NCBI RefSeq assembly: GCF_030063355.1 | Contig: NZ_JASISZ010000015.1 | Location: 44,272-108,271 of the forward strand | From: Streptomyces sp. PH10-H1 | Lineage (GTDB): Bacteria > Actinomycetota > Actinomycetes > Streptomycetales > Streptomycetaceae | Length of the DNA: 64,000 bases | Reading direction: 5' to 3' | Shown: in pieces, positions 1-7,232 of the stretch | Position numbering within the stretch: the stretch's first letter is position 1 | Layout: every line of letters begins with the position of its first letter | The notes under the pieces: generated by a model | The model's database searches: none | The model's input: only the letters and a program-made list of their open reading frames with translations | Told to the model about the DNA's origin: nothing | Program-made: the position numbers and the translations under genes

Positions 1-226
1 TGACGGGCAGGTCGCCGTGCTCCCAGAGGACCAGCATGGCCAGGTACTGGGGGTAGGTCAGGCCCAGATCGCGCAGGGTCGTCCGGTAGAGGCTGCCGAA
101 GGCCCTGGAGGCGGCGTGCAGCGCGAAGCAGATCTGGTTGTCGAGACGCAGATATTCCGCCGGGGCGGGCGCGGCTGCGGGTGCCGGGGCAGGTGCCGTG
201 GCGGGTACGGGCTCGGTCGTCCTCAT
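1..226 (-). CDS. ohrR: MarR-family organic-peroxide repressor OhrR (partial)
   Basis: Only the N-terminal 75 residues are inside the window; the rest lies left of base 1. After an Ala/Pro-rich tail the protein reads EYLRLDNQICFALHAASRAF, the first helix of OhrR-type MarR proteins. The Cys in DNQICFALH is at the place of the peroxide-sensing cysteine. Oxidation of that Cys releases OhrR from DNA in characterised family members. It is divergent from ohr across a 110-bp gap with a palindromic operator, which is the classical ohrR/ohr layout. The start is ATG at 226. Confidence 0.85.
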   Translation of the reverse strand, partial: MRTTEPVPATAPAPAPAAAPAPAEYLRLDNQICFALHAASRAFGSLYRTTLRDLGLTYPQYLAMLVLWEHGDLPV

Positions 227-244
227 GTATCCAGCGTACCCTTT

Positions 245-266
245 AGTTGTGCACAATTAAGTTGTG
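245..266. promoter_or_regulatory. Candidate OhrR operator between ohrR and ohr
   Basis: TTGTGCACAA (247-256) is a perfect 10-bp palindrome. It overlaps a second inverted repeat, CACAA-N5-TTGTG (252-266). The two share a half-site in the only AT-rich part of the divergent gap, where one repressor dimer or two could shut off both genes. OhrR control of ohr is established in other bacteria; binding here is inferred. Confidence 0.6.
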
Positions 267-335
267 TGCTCTAGTAGTGGCATGGGGGCGGCCCGGGGCA
301 TCCGGTCCGTTGGGATGTGGAGAGGGATGGTTTCG

Positions 336-752
336 ATGAGTGCGCTGTACACCGCTGTGGCCACGGCCAATGGACGCGACGGCCGGGCCGTGAGCTCGGA
401 CGGGCAGCTGGACCTGCCGCTGGCCATGCCGCCGGCGCTGGGCGGGAGCGGCCAGGGAACCAACCCCGAGCAGCTCTTCGCGGCCGGTTACGCGGCGTGC
501 TTCTCCAGCGCGCTCGGGCTGGTGGGGCGGCAGGCGAAGGTCGATACCAAGGACATCTCGGTGACCGCGGAGGTCGGCATAGGCTCCGACGAGGCGCAGG
601 GGGGCTTCGAGCTCGCCGTGACGCTGCGGGTGGAGCTGCCGGAGGAGCTGGCGGGGGAGACCGGCCGTCAGCTGGTCGAGCAGGCGCACGGAGTGTGCCC
701 GTACTCGAAGGCGACCCGCGGGAACATCACCGTCGAGATCGTTGTGGAGTAG
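336..752 (+). CDS. ohr: Organic hydroperoxide resistance protein Ohr
   Basis: 138-residue OsmC/Ohr-family thiol peroxidase that reduces organic hydroperoxides in the cytoplasm, using lipoylated protein as reductant in characterised homologues. Both catalytic cysteines are present: YAACFSSALG (peroxidatic, about residue 60) and GVCPYSKATRGN (resolving, about residue 120). Length matches the family (about 140). ATG 336 is preferred to upstream ATGs because GGAGAGGG at 319-326 sits 9 nt before it. It faces ohrR across the shared operator, so induction by organic peroxides is expected. Confidence 0.93.
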   Translation: MSALYTAVATANGRDGRAVSSDGQLDLPLAMPPALGGSGQGTNPEQLFAAGYAACFSSALGLVGRQAKVDTKDISVTAEVGIGSDEAQGGFELAVTLRVELPEELAGETGRQLVEQAHGVCPYSKATRGNITVEIVVE

Positions 753-784
753 CAGCTCCTGCAGGGTTCCGCTCCCGGCAGGAT

Positions 785-816
785 TCCGCACGACGAACAT
801 CTTCCGGTCGTGCGGA
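785..816. terminator. Bidirectional hairpin between convergent ohr and marR
   Basis: A 10-bp perfect stem (785-794 pairs with 807-816, arm TCCGCACGAC) around a 12-nt loop lies between two convergent genes. No T-tract follows, as is usual in Streptomyces. Confidence 0.5.
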
Positions 817-890
817 CTTCTATGAAGGTCGGGTATGCGGGTATGAACGTCGGGCGGAAGCCCGGTCCCACGGCGCCGATCGGCCCCGGC

Positions 891-1364
891 TCATCGCAGC
901 CAGGGCAGGTCGGCGCCTTGTGGTTGCAGGCCCTCGGCGATGATGCGGGAGATCTCGCCGAGCTGCTGGACCTGGTCGGGGGTCAGGCGGTCGAAGATCG
1001 CCGAGCGCACGGCGGTGACATGCCCGGGGGCGGTCATGACCAGCACCTCGTAGCCCTCGTCGGTGAGGAAGGCCATCTGGCCGCGCCGGTCGGAGGGACA
1101 GTCCTCGCGGCGGATCCAGCCGTTCTTCTCGAGCCGGGTGACGGCGTGTGACAGCCGGGATCGGGTGATCTTCGTCTGCTGCGCCAGCTCGGTCATCCGC
1201 ATCCGGCGGGTGGGGGCGTCGGAGAGAGTGGTCAGCAGCGCGTAGTACATGTGCGGCATGCCGGCGTCGCGCTGCAGCTGTCGGTCGAGGTGGTCCTCCA
1301 GGAGCGTCGTGGCGTGGAGATACACACGCCAGGCGGCCTGTTCTTCTTCGGTCAGCCATTTCAT
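891..1364 (-). CDS. MarR-family transcriptional regulator
   Basis: 157-residue winged-helix regulator. The recognition region reads MTELAQQTKITRSRLSHAVTR and the wing carries the family Asp-Arg pair, REDCPSDRRGQMAFLT. The ligand is unknown. ATG 1364 is chosen because AAGGTGG lies 5 nt upstream; a GTG at 1373 has poorer spacing. It is divergent from the TetR gene at 1622, and the gap between them holds a six-copy phased repeat and two palindromes, so cross-regulation of the neighbouring efflux pump is possible. Confidence 0.88.
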   Translation of the reverse strand: MKWLTEEEQAAWRVYLHATTLLEDHLDRQLQRDAGMPHMYYALLTTLSDAPTRRMRMTELAQQTKITRSRLSHAVTRLEKNGWIRREDCPSDRRGQMAFLTDEGYEVLVMTAPGHVTAVRSAIFDRLTPDQVQQLGEISRIIAEGLQPQGADLPWLR

Positions 1365-1432
1365 GGTGTCCACCTTACGTCCACTTCTTGAAGATTCAAT
1401 GAAGTTGAGCGAGAGGGAAAATCCTCGACGAT

Positions 1433-1495
1433 GGATCGAGGATGGATCGGGCGTGGATCGAGAGCGGATCGAGCACCGATCGAGCCCGGATCAAG
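1433..1495. repeat. Six GGATCGAG-like units at exact 11-bp period
   Basis: GATC-centred units start at 1433, 1444, 1455, 1466, 1477 and 1488, each 11 bp apart. Consensus is GGATCGAG plus three variable bases; the fifth unit has CGATC and the sixth GGATCAAG. They fill the gap between marR and tetR. Near-helical spacing puts all units on one DNA face, as in direct-repeat operators of OmpR/PhoP-type regulators, although the unit is not the PHO-box sequence. Confidence 0.8.
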
Positions 1496-1529
1496 AGTGT
1501 GGCGCAGGTCACACCACCTCCTGAAATAT

Positions 1530-1548
1530 CTGGGGACCATCTCCCCGT
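1530..1548. promoter_or_regulatory. Degenerate copy of the TetR operator
   Basis: GGGGA-N5-TCCCC (1532-1546) repeats the layout of the strong palindrome centred 40 bp downstream: read on the minus strand both have CGGGGAG followed by TCCCC. Probably a second, weaker site for the same repressor. Confidence 0.45.
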
Positions 1549-1567
1549 TTAGTCTGGTGTCAGAGCG

Positions 1568-1590
1568 AAGCGGGGAGTCACTCCCCGCTT
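1568..1590. promoter_or_regulatory. Perfect 11-1-11 palindrome, likely TetR operator
   Basis: Arms AAGCGGGGAGT and ACTCCCCGCTT flank a single C at 1579. It lies about 30 bp before the tetR start, the usual place for an autoregulatory TetR operator. The regulator assignment is inferred from position. Confidence 0.65.
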
Positions 1591-1621
1591 CACCCCCCAC
1601 TTTCGCCAGAAGGAGTGTCCG

Positions 1622-2266
1622 GTGGTCGGCAGTGCCGTGAAAACGCGTTCCCCCCGGCTGCGGGCCGATGCCTCCCGCAACCGGGAGCGGATCGTCGCCG
1701 CCGCGCGCGAAGCGTTCGTCGAGCACGGGGCCGAGGTCCCGCTGGACGAGGTCGCGCGCCGCGCCGGAGTCGGCAATGCCACGCTCTACCGGAACTTCGC
1801 GGACCGGGCCGAACTCGTCCGGGAGGTGGTCCTGTCCGTGATGGCACGGATCGCCGAGCGGACCGAGGCACTGGTCGCCGAGGAACCGGACGCCTTCGAG
1901 GCGCTGCGGCGCTTCGTCTTCGAATCGGCGGAGGACAGGGTCGGGGCGCTGTGTCCGATGCTCTCCGAGGCCTTTGACGGAAACGATCCAGCGATCTTCG
2001 CGGCTCGCGACCGGCTGGATCGCGCGATCGAGGACATTATGGACAGAGCGCGAAGCTCTGGCCAGCTCCGCACCGATATCGCCGTCGGTGACCTCATGGT
2101 CGCGATCACGCAGCTCACGCGACCGCTGCCCGGGACGGCGTGCATGGACATGGACAGGTTCGTGCACCGTCACCTGCAGATCTTCCTCGATGGGCTGCGC
2201 GCCCCGGCACGTTCTGTACTGCCGGGCGCCGCCGTGACCTTGGAGGACCTGCAGCGTCAGCGCTGA
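1622..2266 (+). CDS. TetR-family regulator of the adjacent efflux pump
   Basis: 214 residues. The N-terminal helix-turn-helix runs from about residue 18 to 63 and ends in the family signature VGNATLYRNFADRAELVREV; the C-terminal half is a typical variable ligand domain. GTG 1622 has AAGGAG (1610-1615) at good spacing. The MFS pump starts 57 nt downstream on the same strand. With palindromes just upstream, the gene very likely represses itself and the pump until a toxic ligand binds. The ligand cannot be told. Confidence 0.9.
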   Translation: MVGSAVKTRSPRLRADASRNRERIVAAAREAFVEHGAEVPLDEVARRAGVGNATLYRNFADRAELVREVVLSVMARIAERTEALVAEEPDAFEALRRFVFESAEDRVGALCPMLSEAFDGNDPAIFAARDRLDRAIEDIMDRARSSGQLRTDIAVGDLMVAITQLTRPLPGTACMDMDRFVHRHLQIFLDGLRAPARSVLPGAAVTLEDLQRQR

Positions 2267-2323
2267 AGAATTCCCACAAACGTCCCGATTTCCTGCCCCT
2301 CCGCACCCTTAGTGAGACTTGCT

Positions 2324-3838
2324 ATGCCTGAAACGCTCCAGCCGGATCCCCGGCGCTGGAAAGCGCTGATATTCATTGCGATAGCACAGCTGATGGTCGT
2401 GCTCGACGCGACCATCGTGAACATCGCGCTGCCTTCCGCACAGACGGACCTCGGCATCTCGGATGCCAACAAGCAGTGGGTCATCACGGCCTACAGCCTC
2501 GCCTTCGGTGGACTGCTGCTCTTCGGCGGCCGTATCGCCGATATCTTCGGCCGTAAGAACGCCTTCATCGTCGGTCTGCTCGGCTTCGCCGCCGCCTCCG
2601 CGATCGGCGGAGCGGCCGTCAACACCGGAATGCTGCTCGGCGCCCGTGCCCTGCAGGGCGCGTTCGGGGCACTGCTCGCCCCGGCCGCGCTCTCGCTGCT
2701 CGCGGTCCTGTTCACCGACGCGAAGGAACGTGCCAAGGCGTTCGGCGTCTACGGTGCCATCGCCGGTGCCGGTGCCGCTGTCGGCCTGATCCTCGGTGGT
2801 GTGCTCACCCAGTACCTCAACTGGCGCTGGACGCTCTTCGTGAACATCGCGTTCGCGATCATTGCCGCCATCGGTGCCTACATGGTGGTTCACGAGCCGG
2901 CCGGTTCGCGTAACCGCAACCGCCTCGACATTCCCGGCGTGGTCCTTTCCACCCTGGGTCTGGTCTCGCTGGTCTACGGCTTCACGGTCGCTTCCCAGGA
3001 CGGCTGGGGCTCGGGCAAGACCATCGCCCTGCTGATCGCCTCCGTCGCGCTGCTCGCCGCGTTCGTGGTCGTCGAGTCGCGCACCAAGGCCCCGCTGCTC
3101 CCGCTGCGCGTCATCACCGACCGCAACCGCGGCGGCGTGTACCTGTCGCTCGGTATCGCGATCATCGGCATGTTCGGTCTGTTCCTGTTCCTGACGTTCT
3201 ACCTGCAGAACATCCTGGGCTACTCGGCGATGAAGTCCGGCTTCGCGTTCCTGCCCATGGTCGCGGGCATGATCGTCGGTTCCACGCAGATCGGCGCCCG
3301 GCTCATGCTCCGCGTGCCGCCGCGCATGCTGATGGCGCCGGGCTTCCTGGTCGCCTCCGTGGGCATGCTGATCCTCACTCAGATCAAGACCGACCCCAAC
3401 TACGCGGGCGTCGTCCTGCCCGGCCTGATCCTGATGGGTCTCGGCATGGGTTCGGCCTTCATGCCGGCGATGAGCCTGGCGACGCACGGCGTCCAGCCGC
3501 GCGACTCGGGTATCGCCTCCGCGATGGTCAACACCTCGCAGCAGGTCGGCGGCTCCATCGGCACCGCCCTGCTGAACACCATCGCGACCAGCGCCACCAC
3601 CACGTGGGCCGCCGCCAACCTGGCGTCCGCCGGGAAGCTCGGCAAGGTGGAGTTCGGGCACCAGGCAGCTGTGCACGGCTTCTCCACCGCGATCTGGTGG
3701 GCGTTCGGCGCACTGGTTCTCGCCGCCCTCATCGCCGCGACGTTCATCAACACGGGCGTCCCCGGCAGCGAGGTTTCGGGCGTGAGCCTGGAGGACGAGG
3801 CGGCCGAGGGGCTGCCGGTCCCGGTCTCCATGCACTGA
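2324..3838 (+). CDS. DHA2 (EmrB/QacA-type) drug/proton antiporter
   Basis: 504-residue major-facilitator pump with about 14 hydrophobic segments. Motif A-like GGRIADIFGRKNAF follows TM2. Motif C region GAIAGAGAAVGLILGG is in TM5 of the drug-exporting branch. LDATIVNIALP in TM1 is motif D1 of the DHA2 family. It should export hydrophobic drugs in exchange for protons. ATG 2324 is preferred to GTG 2312, which has no ribosome site. It follows tetR closely and is followed by a 13-bp stop-containing repeat and a strong terminator. Confidence 0.9.
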   Translation: MPETLQPDPRRWKALIFIAIAQLMVVLDATIVNIALPSAQTDLGISDANKQWVITAYSLAFGGLLLFGGRIADIFGRKNAFIVGLLGFAAASAIGGAAVNTGMLLGARALQGAFGALLAPAALSLLAVLFTDAKERAKAFGVYGAIAGAGAAVGLILGGVLTQYLNWRWTLFVNIAFAIIAAIGAYMVVHEPAGSRNRNRLDIPGVVLSTLGLVSLVYGFTVASQDGWGSGKTIALLIASVALLAAFVVVESRTKAPLLPLRVITDRNRGGVYLSLGIAIIGMFGLFLFLTFYLQNILGYSAMKSGFAFLPMVAGMIVGSTQIGARLMLRVPPRMLMAPGFLVASVGMLILTQIKTDPNYAGVVLPGLILMGLGMGSAFMPAMSLATHGVQPRDSGIASAMVNTSQQVGGSIGTALLNTIATSATTTWAAANLASAGKLGKVEFGHQAAVHGFSTAIWWAFGALVLAALIAATFINTGVPGSEVSGVSLEDEAAEGLPVPVSMH

Positions 3839-3854
3839 CCAGGACCCGCGTGCG

Positions 3855-3893
3855 GCGTGACGAGTTCGCGTGATGAGTTCGCGTAACGAGTAC
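3855..3893 (+). repeat. Three 13-bp repeats carrying TGA/TGA/TAA after the pump gene
   Basis: Units start at 3855, 3868 and 3881 (GCGTGACGAGTTC and variants). Stops at 3858, 3871 and 3884 are offset +1, +2 and 0 from the gene's own TGA at 3836, so all frames are closed before the terminator. Confidence 0.75.
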
Positions 3894-3903
3894 GTGGATT
3901 GAG

Positions 3904-3940
3904 CAGGGCCCCGTCTCCGGTCTTCGGAGGCGGGGCCCTG
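3904..3940 (+). terminator. Strong hairpin terminator after the MFS gene
   Basis: A 16-bp stem (3904-3919 with 3925-3940, outer arm CAGGGCCCCG, one T-G wobble) with a 5-nt loop. It also faces the end of the convergent lipoprotein gene. Confidence 0.75.
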
Positions 3941-4008
3941 TCGCGTGCGTATGCCTACGCACTTCGTGCCGGCGGCCGGCGGCCGGCGGTGGCTGCGGCG
4001 CCGGACGG

Positions 4009-4620
4009 TCAGAGGCCGGCGGGCCACGCGTAGGACGTCGGGAACTTCTGTCCGGCCTTGCCGTAGACGACGGCGATCTCCTGGTGGTCGGCGAGTTTGA
4101 GCGCGGCCGGGTCGCCGGTCTGCTCCTTGCCGTTGACGTAGACGTGCAGTTCGTTGCCGCCGCCCGTCTTGAGGGCTCCGAGCTTGTCCTTGCCGAAGGG
4201 CGCGTTCCACTCGGTCATGAACTGACCGAGGGTGAAGTCGGCCTGCACCGGCGACTCGATGTGGACGATGCCGGTCGTGTCATGGGTGTGCAGCGGGCTG
4301 ATCTTCTGCTGCTTCAGGTCGATGCCGATGTTCGCGGGTACCTGCACGGGCTTGCCGTCGACCAGGATGTCCAGATGGCTGTGGATGTGCAGCGCCTGGC
4401 CCTCGGCGCCGAGCATCGGCAGCCCGGCGGCCTTGACACTGGCGGCGGCGTCGGCGGGCGCGGGCCAGGTCACGGCAGCGGCACCGGCGGTGTCCGTGGC
4501 GGTGGCCGAGGGGGAGTGGGAGGCGGTGGGCTTCGCGCTGGCGTCACCCGAGCCGCAGGCGGCGAGGGCGGCGGCGCCGGCCAGGGCGGCCGATCCGATC
4601 AGGAGGCGGCGTACGAGCAT
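4009..4620 (-). CDS. Secreted His-rich lipoprotein of unknown function
   Basis: 203 residues with a lipoprotein signal: MLVRRLLIGSAALAG, then lipobox LAAC (Cys about residue 22). An Ala/Thr/Ser-rich spacer follows. The folded part has a conserved-looking histidine set: HIHSHLDILV, ISPLHTHDTTGIVHIES and NELHVYVNGKEQ. Clustered His plus Asp/Glu suggests extracytoplasmic metal binding, but the role is not known and I infer none beyond that. It is convergent with the MFS gene and divergent from hrdD, separated by a long non-coding gap. Confidence 0.8.
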   Translation of the reverse strand: MLVRRLLIGSAALAGAAALAACGSGDASAKPTASHSPSATATDTAGAAAVTWPAPADAAASVKAAGLPMLGAEGQALHIHSHLDILVDGKPVQVPANIGIDLKQQKISPLHTHDTTGIVHIESPVQADFTLGQFMTEWNAPFGKDKLGALKTGGGNELHVYVNGKEQTGDPAALKLADHQEIAVVYGKAGQKFPTSYAWPAGL

Positions 4621-4950
4621 GGTGTGGTGTTCCGTTCAGCTGATCCGGCGCGAGCACATGGCGCCGTCGAGCGTAACGAATACACGGGGTGCCTGGAGCG
4701 GGCGCCCGAGGCGGACTCCGGACACCCCCGTCGGACACCCCGGCCGCACACCCCCGCCGCCCGCGTTCCGCTGCAGGACCGGCTCGATCGGCTCGCGTGC
4801 CCTGACCGCTGCCACCAGCGCGTCCGTGCGCCCCCGGTCCCTCTTCGCCCGTTTAGGCAACCAATAGGCGGTGTGGACCGTCTTCCGGGTGGGAGAGCAG
4901 CCACGGGCGACGCTGCCCGGGCGCGAAGGTCCCTGCGAAGGTCCCGATGC

Positions 4951-4980
4951 CGGATGTGACCGGATGTGACCGGATGTGAG
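4951..4980. repeat. Three 10-bp direct repeats in the gap upstream of hrdD
   Basis: CGGATGTGAC occurs at 4951 and 4961 and as CGGATGTGAG at 4971, about 200 bp before the hrdD promoter. I see no convincing gene in the 638-bp gap 4621-5258: open frames there lack ribosome sites and coding character. The only clear elements are this repeat and the promoter at 5150. Confidence 0.7.
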
Positions 4981-5149
4981 CGGCGCCTCACGGACGTGGT
5001 GGTCGCGGTGGTCGCAGATATCCGCGATGGCCTTCCGATCGCCCGCGTGACCGGCCCTGACCTGCGCTTCCCCCGCACCCGATCCGCCGTCGCCTCCCCG
5101 TGTGGCGGGACAGGGTACTGCAAGATCGCGAAAATCATCGATCGACATG

Positions 5150-5175
5150 GGAATTGTGTCCGGATTCCAGTCGTT
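5150..5175 (+). promoter_or_regulatory. Sigma-R-type promoter of hrdD
   Basis: GGAAT (5150-5154), exactly 18 nt, then GTT (5173-5175): an exact match to the sigma-R consensus GGAAT-N18-GTT for the disulphide-stress sigma factor of Streptomyces. Transcription would start near 5181. hrdD is a known sigma-R target in S. coelicolor. Confidence 0.85.
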
Positions 5176-5258
5176 ATCCAGATCAGAGCGGGCAGCCGAG
5201 AGGCAGCATGAGTCCCGCTCCAACCGACACCCGACCGAACCTTCGCAAGGGAGCACGC

Positions 5259-6254
5259 ATGGCAACCCGTGCCGTCGCCCGTCGTTCCGCAGGCGGGAGC
5301 AGCAGCGTCCGCGCCGTTGGCGGGGAAGCCGCAGACCGTGATCTCGTCGGTATGTATCTCGACGAGATCGCGCGTACCCCGCTGCTCGACGCCGCGCAGG
5401 AAGTCGAGCTCTCCCGGGAGATCGAGGCCGGCGTCTACGCCGAGCGCGTCCTCTCCGGCGATGACCAGCTCATCAAGGGTGCGGGGGCGGGAGCCGCCCG
5501 CGAGGAGCTGGAGACGCTGGTCGCCGAGGGCGAGCGCGCCAAGGACGTCTTCATCCGGTCCAATCTGCGCCTCGTCGTCGCAGTGGCCCGCCGTTACCCG
5601 CGCAGTGGTCTGCCGTTGCTCGACCTGATCCAGGAGGGGAACGCGGGTCTGGTGCGCGCGGTCGAGAAGTTCGACTACGCCAAGGGCTTCAAGTTCTCCA
5701 CCTACGCCACCTGGTGGATCCGCCAGGCCATCACCCGTTCCATCGCGGACCAGTCCCGCACCATCCGGCTCCCCGTCCATCTGGTCGAGGAGCTGGGCCG
5801 GATCCGGCGCGTGCAGCGGGAGTTCAACCGCGAGCACGGACGTGACCCGGAGCACGAGGAGATCGCCGCCGAGCTGGACTCGACGCCGTCCCGCGTGCAT
5901 GACGTGCTCGACTGGGCCCGTGACCCGGTCAGCCTGAACATGTCGGTGGACGCCGACGGCGAGACCGAGTTCGGTGACCTCGTGGAGGACGGCGCCGCCG
6001 CTTCGCCCGAGCAGTCCGTCCTGGTCATGCTGCGCCGCGAGGAGCTGGAAGAGCTGATCGGACGGCTCGACGAGCGCACCGCCTCGATCATCCGGTCCCG
6101 GTACGGCATCGAGGACGGCCGTGAGCGGACGCTGACCGAGGTCGGCAAGCAGCACGGCCTGACGCGCGAGCGGATCCGGCAGATCGAGAAGCACGCCCTG
6201 GCCGACCTCAAGCGGATGGCCCGTGACACGGGCCTGGAGTACGAGGCCGCCTGA
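5259..6254 (+). CDS. hrdD: Group 2 sigma-70-family sigma factor HrdD
   Basis: 331-residue RNA polymerase sigma factor. Visible regions: 1.2 (DLVGMYLDEIARTPLL), 2 (KFSTYATWWIRQAITRSI, the promoter-melting/-10 region), 3, and 4.2 with a helix-turn-helix (TLTEVGKQHGLTRERIRQIE). No long acidic N-terminus is present, unlike the principal factor HrdB. Length and the MATRAVARR start match HrdD. ATG 5259 follows AAGGGAG (5248-5253). HrdD is dispensable in S. coelicolor and thought to be stress-linked; the sigma-R promoter here agrees. The next genes are fru, the same neighbours as in S. coelicolor as I recall. Confidence 0.9.
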   Translation: MATRAVARRSAGGSSSVRAVGGEAADRDLVGMYLDEIARTPLLDAAQEVELSREIEAGVYAERVLSGDDQLIKGAGAGAAREELETLVAEGERAKDVFIRSNLRLVVAVARRYPRSGLPLLDLIQEGNAGLVRAVEKFDYAKGFKFSTYATWWIRQAITRSIADQSRTIRLPVHLVEELGRIRRVQREFNREHGRDPEHEEIAAELDSTPSRVHDVLDWARDPVSLNMSVDADGETEFGDLVEDGAAASPEQSVLVMLRREELEELIGRLDERTASIIRSRYGIEDGRERTLTEVGKQHGLTRERIRQIEKHALADLKRMARDTGLEYEAA

Positions 6255-6257
6255 CCC

Positions 6258-6279
6258 GCGGCGGGGTCCGCCCCGCCGC
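6258..6279 (+). terminator. Hairpin after hrdD
   Basis: A 9-bp GC stem (GCGGCGGGG, 6258-6266, with 6271-6279) and a TCCG tetraloop, 3 nt after the hrdD stop. Confidence 0.55.
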
Positions 6280-6396
6280 CCCAGACCCGAACCTCGGTGC
6301 AACCCCCCCCGCGCCGGGGTTCGGCCATGTCCGGACCCCCGCGGTATGGATCCGAGTCGCCCGGGTCCGAATGAATCCGACCAATGCCCGTTTGTG

Positions 6397-6425
6397 TTTA
6401 CTTTCCGCCGAGGCCTGCGTACGGT
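6397..6425 (+). promoter_or_regulatory. Putative fruRKA promoter
   Basis: TTTACT (6397-6402), a 17-nt spacer, and TACGGT (6420-6425) resemble an HrdB-type promoter ahead of fruR. The T-rich stretch GTTTGTGTTTAC overlapping the -35 looks like a DeoR-family operator, so FruR autorepression is plausible. Confidence 0.5.
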
Positions 6426-6470
6426 GGCGGTACAGCAACACACTCGGGCATGGGTCGGAGGCAGAACCAC

Positions 6471-7232
6471 ATGTACGCCCCGGAGCGCCAGCAAGAGATC
6501 CTGCGGCTGGCCCGCGATCGCGGAAGCGTTGACGTCCCCGCGCTGGCCGAGGAGTTCGACGTCACGCCGGAGACGATCCGCCGCGATCTGAAGGCGCTCG
6601 ACAGGGCCGGACTGATCCAGCGCGTGCACGGTGGGGCCATACCGGCCGGCAGGCTCGACTTCGAGCCCGACCTGGCAGAGCGCGAGGCGACGGCGGCCGG
6701 CGAGAAGGACCGCATCGCGCGCGCCGCACTGGCCGAACTGCCCGCCGAGGGCAGCGTCGTCATCGACGCGGGCAGCACCGCCGCCCGGCTCGCCGCCGTG
6801 CTCCCGCTCGACTCACGGCTCACTGTGGTGACCCACGCACTGCCGATCGCCGCGCGCCTGTCCGAGTACCCGGAGCTCACTCTCCACCTCGTCGGCGGCC
6901 GGCTGCGGCACCGCACCCGCGCCGCCGTGGACGCCTGGGCGCTGCGCGCCTACAGCGAGATCAACGCCGACGTGCTGTTCCTCGCCGCGAACGGCTTCTC
7001 GGCCGAGGGCGGCCTCACCACCCCGGACCTGGCGGAAGCCGCCGTGAAGCGGGCGATGATCGCCGCCGCGCGGCGGGTCGTGCTGCTCGCCGACTCCTCG
7101 AAGTACGGGCAGCGGAACTTCGCACGCTTCGGTGACCTCTCTCATGTCGACCTGCTCATCACCGACCAGGGACTCAGCCCCGAAGCCGCCCGCGCGATCG
7201 AGAGCGCGGGCACGGAAGTAGTACGCGCATGA
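6471..7232 (+). CDS. fruR: DeoR-family repressor of the fructose operon
   Basis: 253 residues. The N-terminal DeoR helix-turn-helix is RQQEILRLARDRGSVDVPAL, continuing with VTPETIRRDLKALDRAGLIQ. The C-terminal DeoR sensor domain (about 80-245) contains DAGSTAARLA and the phosphosugar-binding NGFSAEGGLTTPD. ATG 6471 has GGAGG 10 nt upstream. It overlaps fruK by ATGA, so the three fru genes form one operon. Fructose-1-phosphate is the expected inducer. Confidence 0.92.
   Translation: MYAPERQQEILRLARDRGSVDVPALAEEFDVTPETIRRDLKALDRAGLIQRVHGGAIPAGRLDFEPDLAEREATAAGEKDRIARAALAELPAEGSVVIDAGSTAARLAAVLPLDSRLTVVTHALPIAARLSEYPELTLHLVGGRLRHRTRAAVDAWALRAYSEINADVLFLAANGFSAEGGLTTPDLAEAAVKRAMIAAARRVVLLADSSKYGQRNFARFGDLSHVDLLITDQGLSPEAARAIESAGTEVVRA

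Noticed and set aside
2309..4210. 633-codon minus-strand frame across the MFS gene
   Set aside because: Charged low-complexity translation typical of antisense frames in GC-rich DNA; the plus strand encodes a clear 14-helix transporter.
4966..5211. 81-codon plus-strand frame before hrdD
   Set aside because: No ribosome site, no recognisable domain and it crosses the sigma-R promoter.
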